Below, piece by piece: positions 1 to 12,600 of a stretch of 64,000 nucleotides of DNA (its first letter is position 1; each line of letters opens with the position of its first letter). Made by a program: the position numbers and the translations under genes. The notes under the pieces were generated by a model. The model saw nothing but the letters and a program-made list of their open reading frames with translations, searched no databases and was not told the origin of the DNA. Location: NCBI RefSeq assembly GCF_048771995.1, contig NC_133027.1, positions 103,042,501 through 103,106,500 of the forward strand, read 5' to 3'. The stretch is from Taeniopygia guttata (lineage: Eukaryota > Chordata > Aves > Passeriformes > Estrildidae).

Positions 1-3000
1 TTGCTCCAAAATTCTCAAGTAGAAAAAGGACAGTTTTTAGGCCTTAATTAAGGATACATTTTAATTTTTTACATCCAACAGCAAAATGAAGCTTAATTTA
101 TGTATCATTCCAAGATTAAAAATATTTACTATAACGAATTTTTAGAAAACCTTAAGTATCTTAATTTTATTCACACTGCACAGTTTGGAACAGTATTCTG
201 AAACGTGGTGCATCCAATGAGGGACTGCAGAAATTATGTTAGACAAGTAATGAATTAGGCAATTTATTCTGCAGAAAGGAATTGCACATGGGGAAGCAGC
301 TGTACAAAGCATTCATTCTTTGTCAGTGACTGCCTTAGAGCTTAGGAAGCTGTGGTTTAGCATTCTGCTGAATGAGCTCGTAGCAAAGACCCATCCCTAT
401 TCCTCATTTCCTGGCCTTCCCATGGACAACTCAGGTCCTAGGAAGTGTGCACAATGAAATAACCCCACTTCTCTTGAGAAGCCAGCTGTGCCACCCAGTC
501 TGAGCCTCTGAAGGATCCTTTCTAGTGACATGTGTGCCATTACTGCAAACAAAAAGAAGGAGACAACTAAAAGCAGCAATTTTTATTAGATCAATAACTC
601 TTAAGCCCAGAAGTAGCACGAGTGATTTTTTGTTTCTATTCTAAGAAAAATAAATTCCAATTTCTGGAAGCCATTCCTCAATCTCTGAGCTTCATGAGCT
701 TTCATCGTATATAGTTTGTCTCTTTACTACTATAAATGCAAAAAAAGGGGCAAAGTATTAATACAAGCAGCTCTCACTTTATGGTCTTTTAAATAATTTC
801 TCTAAAGTTTATGTTTTTTGTGACTGAATACCTCCCCTATACCTCCCCTTCCTCTTTTCAGCCTCACAGAAATACTGACAGGGATGTCACTATTGATCAT
901 CATAAAAATACATTTTAATGTTTTTATTAACTGGTAGCAGTGGATATGAAGAGTGGTAAAATTAGGTTATTAACCAATGTCAATGATTGCTGGAGCAAAT
1001 AAATAAATATTGGTGTTGTCTCCCACTTACCTTCATAAAAACCTACAGACCAAAAACACAGAAAAAGGTTGAGTTTATTCCTGCCAGTAAGAAGAGAACA
1101 CATGTTAGAGGTGTGAATGGGACAATAAACAAACATCTGATATAGTTGGCTGCTTTAACAAGTTATCCTGATGAGTACACAGGTTACTGCACAGGCTGGA
1201 TCTGAACACTGGATCTGGCTGTACAATTCCAGTCAGGTGTCAGTCATAAACTCCTTGAAGGCCTTTTGAAGAAGGTAACGTTTCTCATGTCTGGATGCAC
1301 TTCCAGAAGTGATTAAGCCACCGTCATTGCCATACTCTGCCCTTCAGTGGCACATCTTTGCATTCCAACTTGGCTGTAGCATTAGAGCTGCCTGTGAGCG
1401 GAGCTGCGAGGAGGAAATGGCAGCACAGTCATCCAAGCAGTCCATGAGTCACAGCCATAATGGAATCCAGGCTTGGAGCTGCAAACGCCAGCTAGGTGAA
1501 GGATTGGTTTCTGGAGTTAGGAAACAGCAAGTTTTGGAATGCTTTTGAACCTCAGTCTGGGTCAAAGATTGGCAAATCAAAAGCTGCTCATTTGTCATGA
1601 CCAGATTCAGTCAGCTCTCCCTGCTTGCTTTTGTTTCAGCAAACTGAAGCTGCAGATGCCATATGGTTGGAGGAAAAAGGGTTAGGAGGATGCACGTGTG
1701 CTGATGACAGTAAAAACAAAATGGCCTTTTACAAATCATAATCTCTGTCATACAGACAGCAAGGACAAGAAAATAAATTTTCCCAGAGGAATCTGTGAAA
1801 TTCTACAGAGCAGAAAACAACTACTGCTTCCAGCCTCTCAGGAAAAAACAACTGGCTACTTGGGGAATTATATTAAATTTTATAAATAAAAAAAAAAAAA
1901 GAGCATGAAAACATGGAAGAAGACTAAACTGCCATGAGAAACTACAGAGATGGGAATGTGCAGAGCACAGGCTGCTGGAAGATGCATACATTCTTAAATT
2001 TAAAGGACAGTATCCATTACTCCATCTCCACCAGCTGCACCTCAGGAGGAACTGTGCTTGTCAAAGTCCCTTGAACTGCAGTGGCAAGCTGATCCCATGT
2101 TCTTTCCTGTAGTCATCCAACAGCAGACATGCTTTTTAAAATATCTATTTTCAGTAATCTTTCAGACACACAAGTTCCTTTTGAAGGCTCATCTTCATTT
2201 GTCATACATAAAACCCAGTCCACTTGCCTTTGTCATTTCTTCAGGAAGTAAATGTTATCAGCCTATTTGACCTTTCGGTCAAAGATGCTTTTGTTTGCAC
2301 TTTAATTCTTTTAAGGACACTTCAGAGTAACATGAAGCAGCAGTTAAAAAGGAAGTAAATTGTGGCATTGACTTTAACACTTGTCACATTCCTGAATTTA
2401 TGTAAAAAGACTTTAACTGAGCTGATGCTGAATCTCAGCCCCCTGACAAGTTTCCTTCCCTTGCTTGCACCTCCAGATACCTTCACCAAGAAGAGCCAGC
2501 TGCAGCCTTGCCAGTTCCCTTGGCTCTAGCATACAAAGTTGTCATTTTTACTCGTTTTCTCTAATATTTAAACCCTCGGATGAAAGGTTTTTTCACATTA
2601 AAAAAATAATAGGAGGAAACATCACAAGCATGACCAAAACTTTCAGGCCCGTGATAAATGCACACTTTTTTCTCCCTTTTACTAACTTCAGTTGACAGTA
2701 GACAGTGCTCACTGAACAAGACTACAGGATGCCAAATTAAGGTCTTGAGTTGTTTTAGGTCCATTTTTTTATCACTAGTGTAAGACAGACTAAACAAAAA
2801 ATATTTTTTCCTGAGGGAATAAAAAGTAGCATTGAAGTAGCAGCATTTGACCTGACATGGGTTTTGGTTGTTATTTGTTTGGCTGTTTGTTTTTTTTTTA
2901 ACCAGGAATCATTAAATATGATACAAGTTGGATTGTTACATAGCTCTTTAAGTTAACATTTCATTCCAAAATTTTTGTAAGCCTAAATGAGACCAAATAA

Positions 3001-6000
3001 ACATTCTATAACCAGGCATTATTACATTTGTAATTTTGCCCAAGGGAATTTTATACAATTAGACACAGACAGAAGAAGAAACTCTGGCTCCAGTGAGGCA
3101 ACTCCAGTGCAATGCTTGAAACCCTGTCCAACATAAAGTAAAAAATAAAGCTTGACACACAGCTTCTGGGGTGTTTTCAGAGCAATCCAAGGCATAGCCA
3201 AGGAAGCCATGCAACATGCAAGATACAGCTACACAAAATCAGGATATAAAAATACCAGTATACAAAAATACTGGGGAAGAGAGAAGACTGCTTAGGTCTA
3301 ATGCTGGGGCTGGCTGTGGTCCCATCACTCCATCTACTAAGTCCTGCATCAAATTGGGTCTTTATATAGTGAGATTGTCAAGAATGTGTACTGTATCCTC
3401 CCTGCTCTGCATTTCAGATGGAGCTCATCTGGTGGATTGCTGCTGCCCAATTTAATTGGCCAGCCTAGTTGGGCTTTCTCTATGGGAAATTATTTTTGTC
3501 CCATTTAATACCTAATTTTTATTTATCATGTGCTTTCCAATTGTTTGCTGAGTCCAAGGTAGTGTCAAAATATATTTACTGGGTACAGACACATAAAAAG
3601 TTCATAAACTTTTTCAGGTGGAGATTATGTTCTAAGATTTAGATGTACTCTGTTATTTAGGATTTGTCAAGGGTTTGTTTTTAACTATTTTTGAATGCAT
3701 TTATTTCCTTTGTGGCACAAGAGCAGTGTGATAACCAGCATCTGTACTACTTCCACCACAAAGACACTAAAGATTATAAGCTACAGAGGGGGACAAAGCC
3801 ATGATGCTTCAAGTGAAGGCTATCTTGATCTCCCAAAAGAATTTGGGTACATTAATATCTGAATGTACTTATTCTTCTACAGCAAAACAGGAGAAAATCA
3901 AGGAATTTTGGAGCTGGTTAAGAATAGCGCAGTCATCTTGTTCATGACCTTCACCATTTGTAAGACAGGCAAAACCCAGAATATATCCCATTTGAACAAC
4001 TTCCCAGCTTCAAGACTAGCAGAAGGTGAGGCAGATGTAGCCATCACTCCCTTTCTTCTACCAGCTCTATGCAAATTTCATAATTTTCCACTTAGGCAGA
4101 GCTTGTTAACCTTCACACAATGCCACTCTTAGATTTTCCACTTCAATCTGTTTTACATAAGACATACACATCATATTTATAATTTTTTGAGTTACTCTTG
4201 GTCCAGCATATGAGGAATATAAGGCCTCATTGCAGCTACATGTTCTGTAACTCATATGCAGACCTGGTAATGTTACTCAATGTATTTCACAGTTGACCAA
4301 ATCTCTATAATCTTAAAAACCAGAGAGGTTGTTCCTGCTATTACAATGCCTTTTCATACTGTAATGAAGTCTCCATACCAGCCCCTGTAATTGTGAGCTG
4401 AATAATTCAGGTGTTTTGAGGCGTCTGATTTCACATTAAAGCTAAACTGAAGACTTTGACAGAGGCCTCTTATTAAAGATGGGTAACAGATACAGCACAA
4501 TGCAGCCAGGTGGTCAGTGAGCAACACTTCCATTTGCTGCTGTATGGAATGTGCTTCTGCCACACTCTGTGTGGCAGCTGATGGGCAGCTTACATAGAGC
4601 ACAACAAAGCTGGGTCCCCATCTCAGTTCCATGGGTGTTTTCTTCACCCCATTGACACTACTGTCACCAAAGCAAGTTTGAGCTGATGGTTTGCTTTTGA
4701 TTTCTGGGGCATCTTGTTTTGTGTTGGTTTGTTGGCATTTTTGAAAGAAAGGAGCTCTAGAGTTACTCCAACTAATTAATCTTTAACCACTTTGTTAGCT
4801 TGATTATGAAATCTTTTACCGTAACATTGATTTAATTCAATCCCATCTACAGAATCTTATTACTTCAGGCAATGATAACATGCAGATTATATGTAAGCTT
4901 GCACTTTTAAAGATTTTTTTGTAAGCCCATTAAGTTTGCATAAGGAAGCACGGCATAAACACAGAGATGAAGCCAACCCATCTTTAGGCAGATGGGACTC
5001 TTAACATTTTCTAGTTATCACACTGTTTTGTGATTAGCCTTTTAAAAATATGTATATACAGAAAAAACAGGAATTTGACAGCCCTGAATTAATCTCTAAT
5101 ATTCTTCTCCATCTAAAGATGGAGAACTACACTGTAGTTCTAAGAACTACACTGTATGGTGCTGGTCATAAAGTTCACATGCTGCATAAAGATCAGATGA
5201 AGCTCTTATTTTCATTCAAGTTACTTCAAGTCAACATTTACCAGACTGACCTACTTGGGTTTTGGTAAACTCTTAACACCAAGCCAGTGTTTGTAGATCA
5301 AATCATAAATACAAGAGAACTAAATAAATACTTATCACTGTAATTTAATGTGATTACCACACTTAAATCCCTAGTGAACAGCTTGTTACAAAATAAAAGA
5401 GTTATTCACACTACTTTATCCTTCTTAGGTTTGTTGAATTCTATTTCATTACAATCTAAAATGAATATTGATGTTTCAAGAATGGTGATTTTCGAGTTGA
5501 AAAAGAAAGTAAAGAGTCCAGTGTAACAACGAAAGCTGCCTTTGTGGGCAAGTCTGTTTGTCCATGTGCTGAATTCCAGTGATTTCAAACAGCACTGGGC
5601 AAAGTGCAAAGATCCATCCTATTTGAGCTGACCTGGGGACAAACTAACCAGTCCGGTCCAAGGGTCACTGTGCATTTCCAGGAACCAGGTATTGTAAAAT
5701 AAATACTATCATTGAAATCTGATCAGGACAGAAATCTATTTAAAAACTACTCATCTTCCCTCCCCCACTTTAGCACAGCATGCAATCTCCTTGTCTTATG
5801 ATGCCATATGCAGCTTTGCAACTGTTTTGCTGAGCTTCCTCAAGACTATGTTTAACTTGGTTACCCAAAGAAGGTCATGAACACATCCATGTTGCAAGCT
5901 GCTTATACAGTTTTTGCACAAGCTCAAGGAAATCCAAAAGGAGAAGTCACACCATAATTTGCATTCAAGCTACCCACATCCTCTGCAGCCTCACTACCTG

Positions 6001-6208
6001 GCTGAAAACCATGGTTGCTGCTCTGTGCTGAATGTAGAATACTCATGTCCACTGTTAACAGCAATTAATCATTTCCTTGGGAAAACTTCAGTTAAAGATA
6101 TTGTTGGCACCGGTTAATGAGTAATCTTTAATTAAGGCAGACAACACTATCAGTTAGCCATTAAAAGGTATCCTGTTTTTTGTGGGTTTTTTTTTTCCTA
6201 GAGGGAAA
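1..6208. other. Intergenic DNA, no gene seen
   Basis: A+T-rich single-copy-looking DNA. All open frames are short (97 codons or fewer), and none resembles a known protein or is flanked by convincing splice sites. By vertebrate gene order the next gene on this side would be LPGAT1, but none of its exons is recognised. The only local structure is a cluster of small inverted and direct repeats at 5106-5156. Distal INTS7 regulatory elements or a non-coding RNA cannot be excluded from sequence alone. Confidence 0.6.
5106..5156. repeat. Cluster of short hairpins with a 14-bp direct repeat
   Basis: A perfect 9-bp inverted repeat (TCTCCATCT/AGATGGAGA, 2-nt loop) spans 5106-5125. A 6-bp inverted repeat AACTAC/GTAGTT (3-nt loop) follows at 5125-5139, then an 8-bp one GTAGTTCT/AGAACTAC (1-nt loop) at 5134-5150. 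The 14-mer AGAACTACACTGTA occurs directly repeated at 5123-5136 and 5143-5156. It looks like a local templated duplication. No function is known. Confidence 0.7.
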
Positions 6209-6600
6209 GATCATAGAATCACAGAATGACTTTGATTTGAAGGGACCTTAAAGACCATTTAGTCCAACCCCTCTGCTCTGTGCAGAGACACCTTCCACTA
6301 GACCACATTGCTCAAAGTTCCATCCAACCTGGCCTTGAACACTTCCAGGGATGGGGCATCCACAGCTTCTCTGGGCAACCTGTGCCAGTGCCTCACCACC
6401 CTCACAATAAAGAATTTCCTCCTAATATCTAATCTAAACCTACTTTCTTTTAGTTTGAATCCATTCTCCCTTGTCCTGTCACTACATGCTGTTGTATAAA
6501 GTCCCTCTCCATCTTTCTCGTAGGCTCCCTTCAGGCACTGCAAGGCCACAATTAGGTCCTGAAGCATTCTTTTTTCCATAGATGCAGGACAAGGCTGAAT
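6209..6600 (-). mobile_element. CR1 LINE, 5'-truncated 3' end
   Basis: The plus strand begins with the reverse complement of a CR1 3' end (CATAGAATCACAGAATG, then AAGGGACCTTAAAGACCAT). The element therefore lies on the minus strand with its 3' end at the low coordinate. A minus-strand open frame at 6298-6579 still encodes the decayed C-terminus of the CR1 ORF2 protein, with recognisable segments [37 protein letters not shown] and VFKARLDG. Only about 390 bp remain, as is usual for 5'-truncated CR1 copies in birds. The upper boundary is approximate because the sequence diverges from CR1 near 6570-6600. Confidence 0.93.
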
Positions 6601-9600
6601 GCCAGAAAATCCTGATATGTCTTATGCAGTTTCATATTATCTTCCTAAACCAGGGGAGGCCCAATGTGCTCAGAAGGAGAGGAAGGGAGGAGGCACCACG
6701 CCCTGTCCTCTGACTGGCATCAGCAATAAGGCCCTGTCCTGTCCTCCCTGCAGCCAAACCAAACCACTTTATCCTGATTTATACCAGCCAACAGCACAGA
6801 CTTAGGCAACAGTCATCAGTCAAAGAGGAATTTTCATCTAGATGATAGTAATCCTGTTATGTATTTTTTACCACAGACATCCAGGATCAGTTTCCTTAAG
6901 TCTATGCCACAGCACTAACATGTTTGTAAGGGACAATTACTTCCTATTTTCATGCCACACAGTCAAGTGCTGCCCAAAAGCTCCATATGTTGGCAGTAAG
7001 AGCTGGAAATTGTTCTTCCTGAAATACCACAATTGTTTATCATTAGTGCTATTGATGCATTTCAACTTAATAAAATGTTGTAAAACCCATTACACCATTG
7101 TTAACTGTGGCTAAGAGAAGCAATCCTAATGGCATGGATGAATCCACAAGGGATTACGTAGTTTGATTTGTTCAGCCTAAGTCTCATAATAATAAGGCAC
7201 AAAGAAACTAAAGTAAGGTTTCAAAATCATAGTTTCCTAACGATAGAAATAACTGTAATACTATTTTCGTAATACTATGTATTTAGGTAAAAAAAATATT
7301 GAAGAAAGTAAAAGCATAACAGAAACTCCCTTTGTCAAACAGAAGTGATGCAAGTGGAAGATAAAAACCCTTTCAACCATCTGCTCAACTCTTATCCCTT
7401 TTTCTCCATATAGAAATATCAGTAGTCACAGTTTCGCTGAGCTCCTCTGGAGCCCTTCACCCGCCTTGTCGATCCAATGTGGCCCAGGCTGAGGCTGATT
7501 CACCTACCAGTGTTTTTTGCTTTATCTCAAATGCAAGCTTCTCTAAGGTCCCAGCTGTCACCTTCCTGCTCTACAGCCCCAAGGTTTCCAATGGAAGCTG
7601 GTGGCTCTGAGCAGGACACTCACCATGTTGTTCAGGTGAGGATCCATCCCCAGCTTCAGGGGTTGAAAAACAGCATTAAATGCAGTTGTGAGATTGATAA
7701 ATGAAGTCTCTGGAACTCAGATCTTTTCACTTAATATTGTCAAGACTGAGACATCAGTGGAAGCCACTATAAGTTTTGGAAGGGGGGAGGAAGGAAAAGA
7801 CAGAACAGGCTGATGTGTTGGGGTTCTGAAAAATTATCAAACAAGATGTACTTTGTGTTAATGCTGAATGATACATCACAGCAAAATCAGTATCATAGAA
7901 CCATAACTGCCTGCTTATCACACTCAGCTGTGAGAATGACGTACTGAGTTAATTGAGGTCAAGGATTAATTGCATGTCTTTCAGATAACACTTCTAAATG
8001 GTAGCATCTGTCTAAAGAAAAGACATTAATTCAAACCTTTTAGGCCAAATATTTACAGAGAAGCAGAAAGTCCCAGTCAGAGCAAGAACGTGAAAAAGTA
8101 AAATGTTATCTTGTCATAAATTGTGTCTTGATTGGCAAACTGTAAGTATGGATCAAAGCAGTAATATGCTGGAGAAAGAGCTCAATACAGCAGAGTGTAG
8201 GCTTGAGTATTTAACCTGCTATTTAATGTTCTCTTCTCTGTACTTGTGTATTCCAAGGAATTTGCCTCCCAAACCCAGCCTTGCATCCTCTTTTCCACAG
8301 TTAATACTTAGTGATGACTGAGTCATATTCTTACCAAGACAAAGCTACCAAAGATGAACACAAAGATAAACAACAGTTGAAGAACAAATTATGTTGTGCT
8401 TGTGACAGCTTGGTAGTAAGGGTTCTCAGGCTTGACTGGTGAAGGAACAGGACGTGGTGGTACTTGAAATCCAGGCGATCTTGGTGCCTGAGATTACCAG
8501 CTGACAACCTAGCAGGGAGCAGCCCTGGCCAGGGCAATGTCTCGGACATCTCCAGGAGTACCTACTATGCCCAGTGATAAGCTCTTTCTTTTCCTGAAGG
8601 TAGGGAGGAATGGAAGCAGAAGTTTGACACCTTCTTGTTCCACACCAGTTATTGCTGTCTCAAGTTGGGGTGGAGGCCAGTAATTTGGACTATGCAAATT
8701 ATATTGCACATTCCACTCCCTACAACACACACTCTTATTGTGGTAACTTCTGTCTCCAAGTGGAGGTAATATAGGAGTTGTTACATTCCTTAAATATTGA
8801 TCATCTCCCCCTAAGGATGAGACGCATTAAAAACCAAACAAACAACGCCCTCAGCCAACCCACCCAAACCTAAACCAACATCAGTTGTTAGATGAATGCA
8901 CAAAAACATTCCCTGGGCTCTCTCTCCTAGATGGCAGAAGCATCTAGGACTGCAAGCAAACATTAATTACATGTGTCCAAACCTGCAGCAAAAAGGCTCA
9001 AATTCCAGGTGAGGGATCTCTGCCATTCATTATGCTGCCAGACACCTTCACACTTGCTCCTGGCCACTAAGTTTTCCCTGTGAAAGGTGAGCAAGGAAAG
9101 GAGCAGCTCTGAGACATGGTCAGGTAGAGGCTGCCACTGACTGTAAAGCAGCCAGGATGATCTGCACTGTACACATGCACAGCATTGCCCAGCTCATTCT
9201 GCTCCTCCTCCTCCCTGACAGAAACTCAAAACATCACAACTTTTGGCAAAAGGAACTTCAGGGAGTTACAGAAAGAACCACTAGGTGCGTTTGGAAGGAC
9301 TGGGTGCAAGCATTGCTGAGCAGGATGATCTGCTAGAAGCTGTGGATTATGTCCTGAGGAGATGGATGAAAAAGTGCAAGCTAGCAGCTGAGTGAAGACA
9401 CAACTGAGTAGAATTCATTTGTGAATTTGCAGAATCAAGGCAATAGATTGCAAGGAAAACAGTTGATCAAGCTTGCTTAAATGCACTGTGTAATGCACTC
9501 TGAAGAAGCCATTATCTTTGCAGAAAGTCAGGAAGATTTGCAAATCACTGCTGTAACCAACACACCCAGGAGCATTCTTCACCAGGATTTGCCAGAGGCC

Positions 9601-12600
9601 TTAGAAAACACTACTTGACTTTATGTTCATAACGAAAAGATAAAAACATAGACTTGCAATTTTAGTCATGCAATGCTGCAGCTCAGAGATCAGCAGCTGA
9701 CAAAACCCTATTGTCTTTGGTCACCATCTTTTAAAACAGATGAAAAATGAAATATTCTTACAAAATAAATGGATTAACATTCAGTTCCAGCAGAAAAGCA
9801 ATGAGTATCACAGAAAAACTCTCTGTACCCTTGTTCACAGAAGCTCTTCACTCTGTGAGCTGTGTTGCTGAGATCCTACCCAGCCTGTAACAGCTGATTG
9901 AGTTCACATTGAATTTCAGCTGAACTGTTATAAAAATCCTGCAGGGCTTCCACAAAAGGTCATCACAATGCATGCAAATGCAGGATGAAAGGATATAAAA
10001 GAACATACAAGATAAACAATATGAATTCCTGATTAAAAATAGTTCAGCTGAACCTAAGTATTATATAAACACCAAAGATGATTTTTTATAAATCTGATCA
10101 TGCTAGTCAGTGACTTCATTATGCAGGGAAACATGAGCTGGAATACTCAGATTTTCCAGTGCATTCTACAGTTTCACATATAGAGCCATTTGCATGCATT
10201 CAGTTCCAGGCAAAGTCCACTGCTAAGTACATCTGTTGTCTGCACACAGAGCTCAAGAGGGCTGCCTACATAAACACCAAAAAAAAAAATTTAATTTTGA
10301 ATCTGTGATACAATGCATGTGAAATCTAGCTCTTGCTACCACCTAGATTAAAAAGAATGCTCATGGACAAGGTTCTCATTTTAGCAATTCGGAAGCACTA
10401 ATTCTGTTACATTAGACCTAATCATCAAGAACATTTAAATCAGTCCTTCATCAGTAGAGCTGCATTACTTAACATATGCTATTTGAGTGCATTGATTAAA
10501 TGTACTGTTTGTATTTCTCCTTCCTCAAAACTCAAATACCTCAAGAACTTTTTCAGATTCTCTTTTAGAATTAATCTTTAATCTTTGCTGTTACATAAGT
10601 TTAAGTTTGTCCAGTTTCTTTTAACTTCCACCCTCCTTCAGAGTAATAAATGGCTTATATTCCTGAAGATGCAAAGCTTTCATGCATCTCCAAAATACTT
10701 TAGTAAGTGAAATGTCCATACAACTGCAGCTCCTTCTACTCCTAGGTAGCCAAAATGATTAAAGAAACTAATTAAACAATTAATCACAAGTAGCATTCTT
10801 TGTAATGACTGGATTCTTTTGCCATTACCTGGGTAACACAGATAAATATTTTACTGTATCAGGTTGTACGTCTTGCCAGGCTTGTAATTGAAGTGGCCTG
10901 GAAGTTTAATATTTTAGAGAGGCACAAATGAGTCACGGTCTCAACTGCCTGTGCTGAGCATGAATTATACACCTCATTTTAACAGCAGTCCAACACAGAA
11001 CTATGGCAGAGATGCTGTGCCCTGTGTCAACCCTACTACAGCATTACAGGGATTTGTCCTACATTAAAGGAAACTTTTGTCTGCATTCTGTTTAGAAATT
11101 CAAGTCTTGTGAATGGCTTGTGAGTCCATGCAGACTGCTGAGTAATCAAATCACTGGTGAACAAATTATACCTCAGGCAGCACAGCTGTAGATTGCTGCT
11201 CTCTTGCTGGACAAAGTGCTTTCCACCTCTGCCCTTCAGCTGTCAGCTTTTCTTTATCAGCACCACAGCTGGAACTAAGAATGGGTACAAATGAATCACT
11301 GCTCCAACAGCTGAACCGCTGGGACTCAGCCAGGCTCCACAGCTTCTTTACAACTTACAGGTCAAAGTCTTCCTCAAGGAAAGATAAAGGAAACATGAGT
11401 TATGTTTTTATTCACATGTGACCTCAGGACTTCCATACTCTAGTGTACTAAGTAAATAACATTATTACTTGTAATCATTTTTGTGAGCACAAGAAGCATG
11501 CTGGGGTTTTTTATCTCTTCTAAAGGGCGGAGATGAGGAAATCAAACAGGTGATAATTACAGTGATAGAATTTTAAATTGCTAATTTGCCATCAACTTTT
11601 GTCAACTGCAAGTCACACAAGTTCTACCCAAGTCCCACCCACAGGATGGAGCGGCTTGGCTTGTAAAACTCCTGTTAAGTTTCTGTGTGATACTCCTTTA
11701 CTCATTGAATGGCAAAATGTCAGGCACAGCCCAGCAAGACTGGGCATTTGAAATCAAACCAAAGCTATTTGAATTGCCTAACAATACTGTTGGAAGGACA
11801 GATTTTTATATTTTTTTTCAGGAGGACAGGTTTTACTGAGCATTTGGCTCTTCTAAAAATTATTTTTTAAGCCACACTTCCTGGAGTCATATACTAAAAA
11901 TAAAAATGAGGAATGAGATTAGGCTAAACATGATTTATGGCTATCATGATTGCAGAGAAGCAGCTGAAAGTAAAAGCTCAAGAGATTAAAAGGAGCATTT
12001 TCCAAATTTATTCAGATTGCATGGCAGAGTATTTGAGGTGGTCAATGCCAACATCTCCCTGGGCTGCCTCGGAGCTGATGGAAGAGGTCAAAAATTTACA
12101 GCAGGAAGAGGATGTCATGCTCCCAGCAGTTTTTCATAGCAGAGAATATTTTCATCTTGCCAGGAGGAGATATGTGGTCACACACAGGTGGGAACTCACA
12201 AGTCAGAAGAACCACATCACAGTAAACAGGGGCTGACTTGGCAGTGGCTGTCCAAAACCAGCACAGCCTGTAGGTGCTGTTACTGGCCATCCCTGCAAGG
12301 GCAGTGCCCTGAGAGCACAAAGAGCAGCAGAAAGGCACTGCTCAGGTGATCAGGCAGGCATCACAGAGGGCTCTCCCATCTGTCTTCTCACAGCAAGAGC
12401 TCACTGTATTTGTACTACAGAGCAGGCTTCACTGAAAACAAATTTTAAGTTCCATATCCCTCTGGGTAAGCTGCTGAGGTAGTGTTGACACATAAATATG
12501 TTCAGTGAATCATCAACATTCCCATCTGCCATTTAGTACACTCACATCACTAAAGGGCAGACCTGAACATGAGCACCTGATCTTCAACACCAATTTTTGT

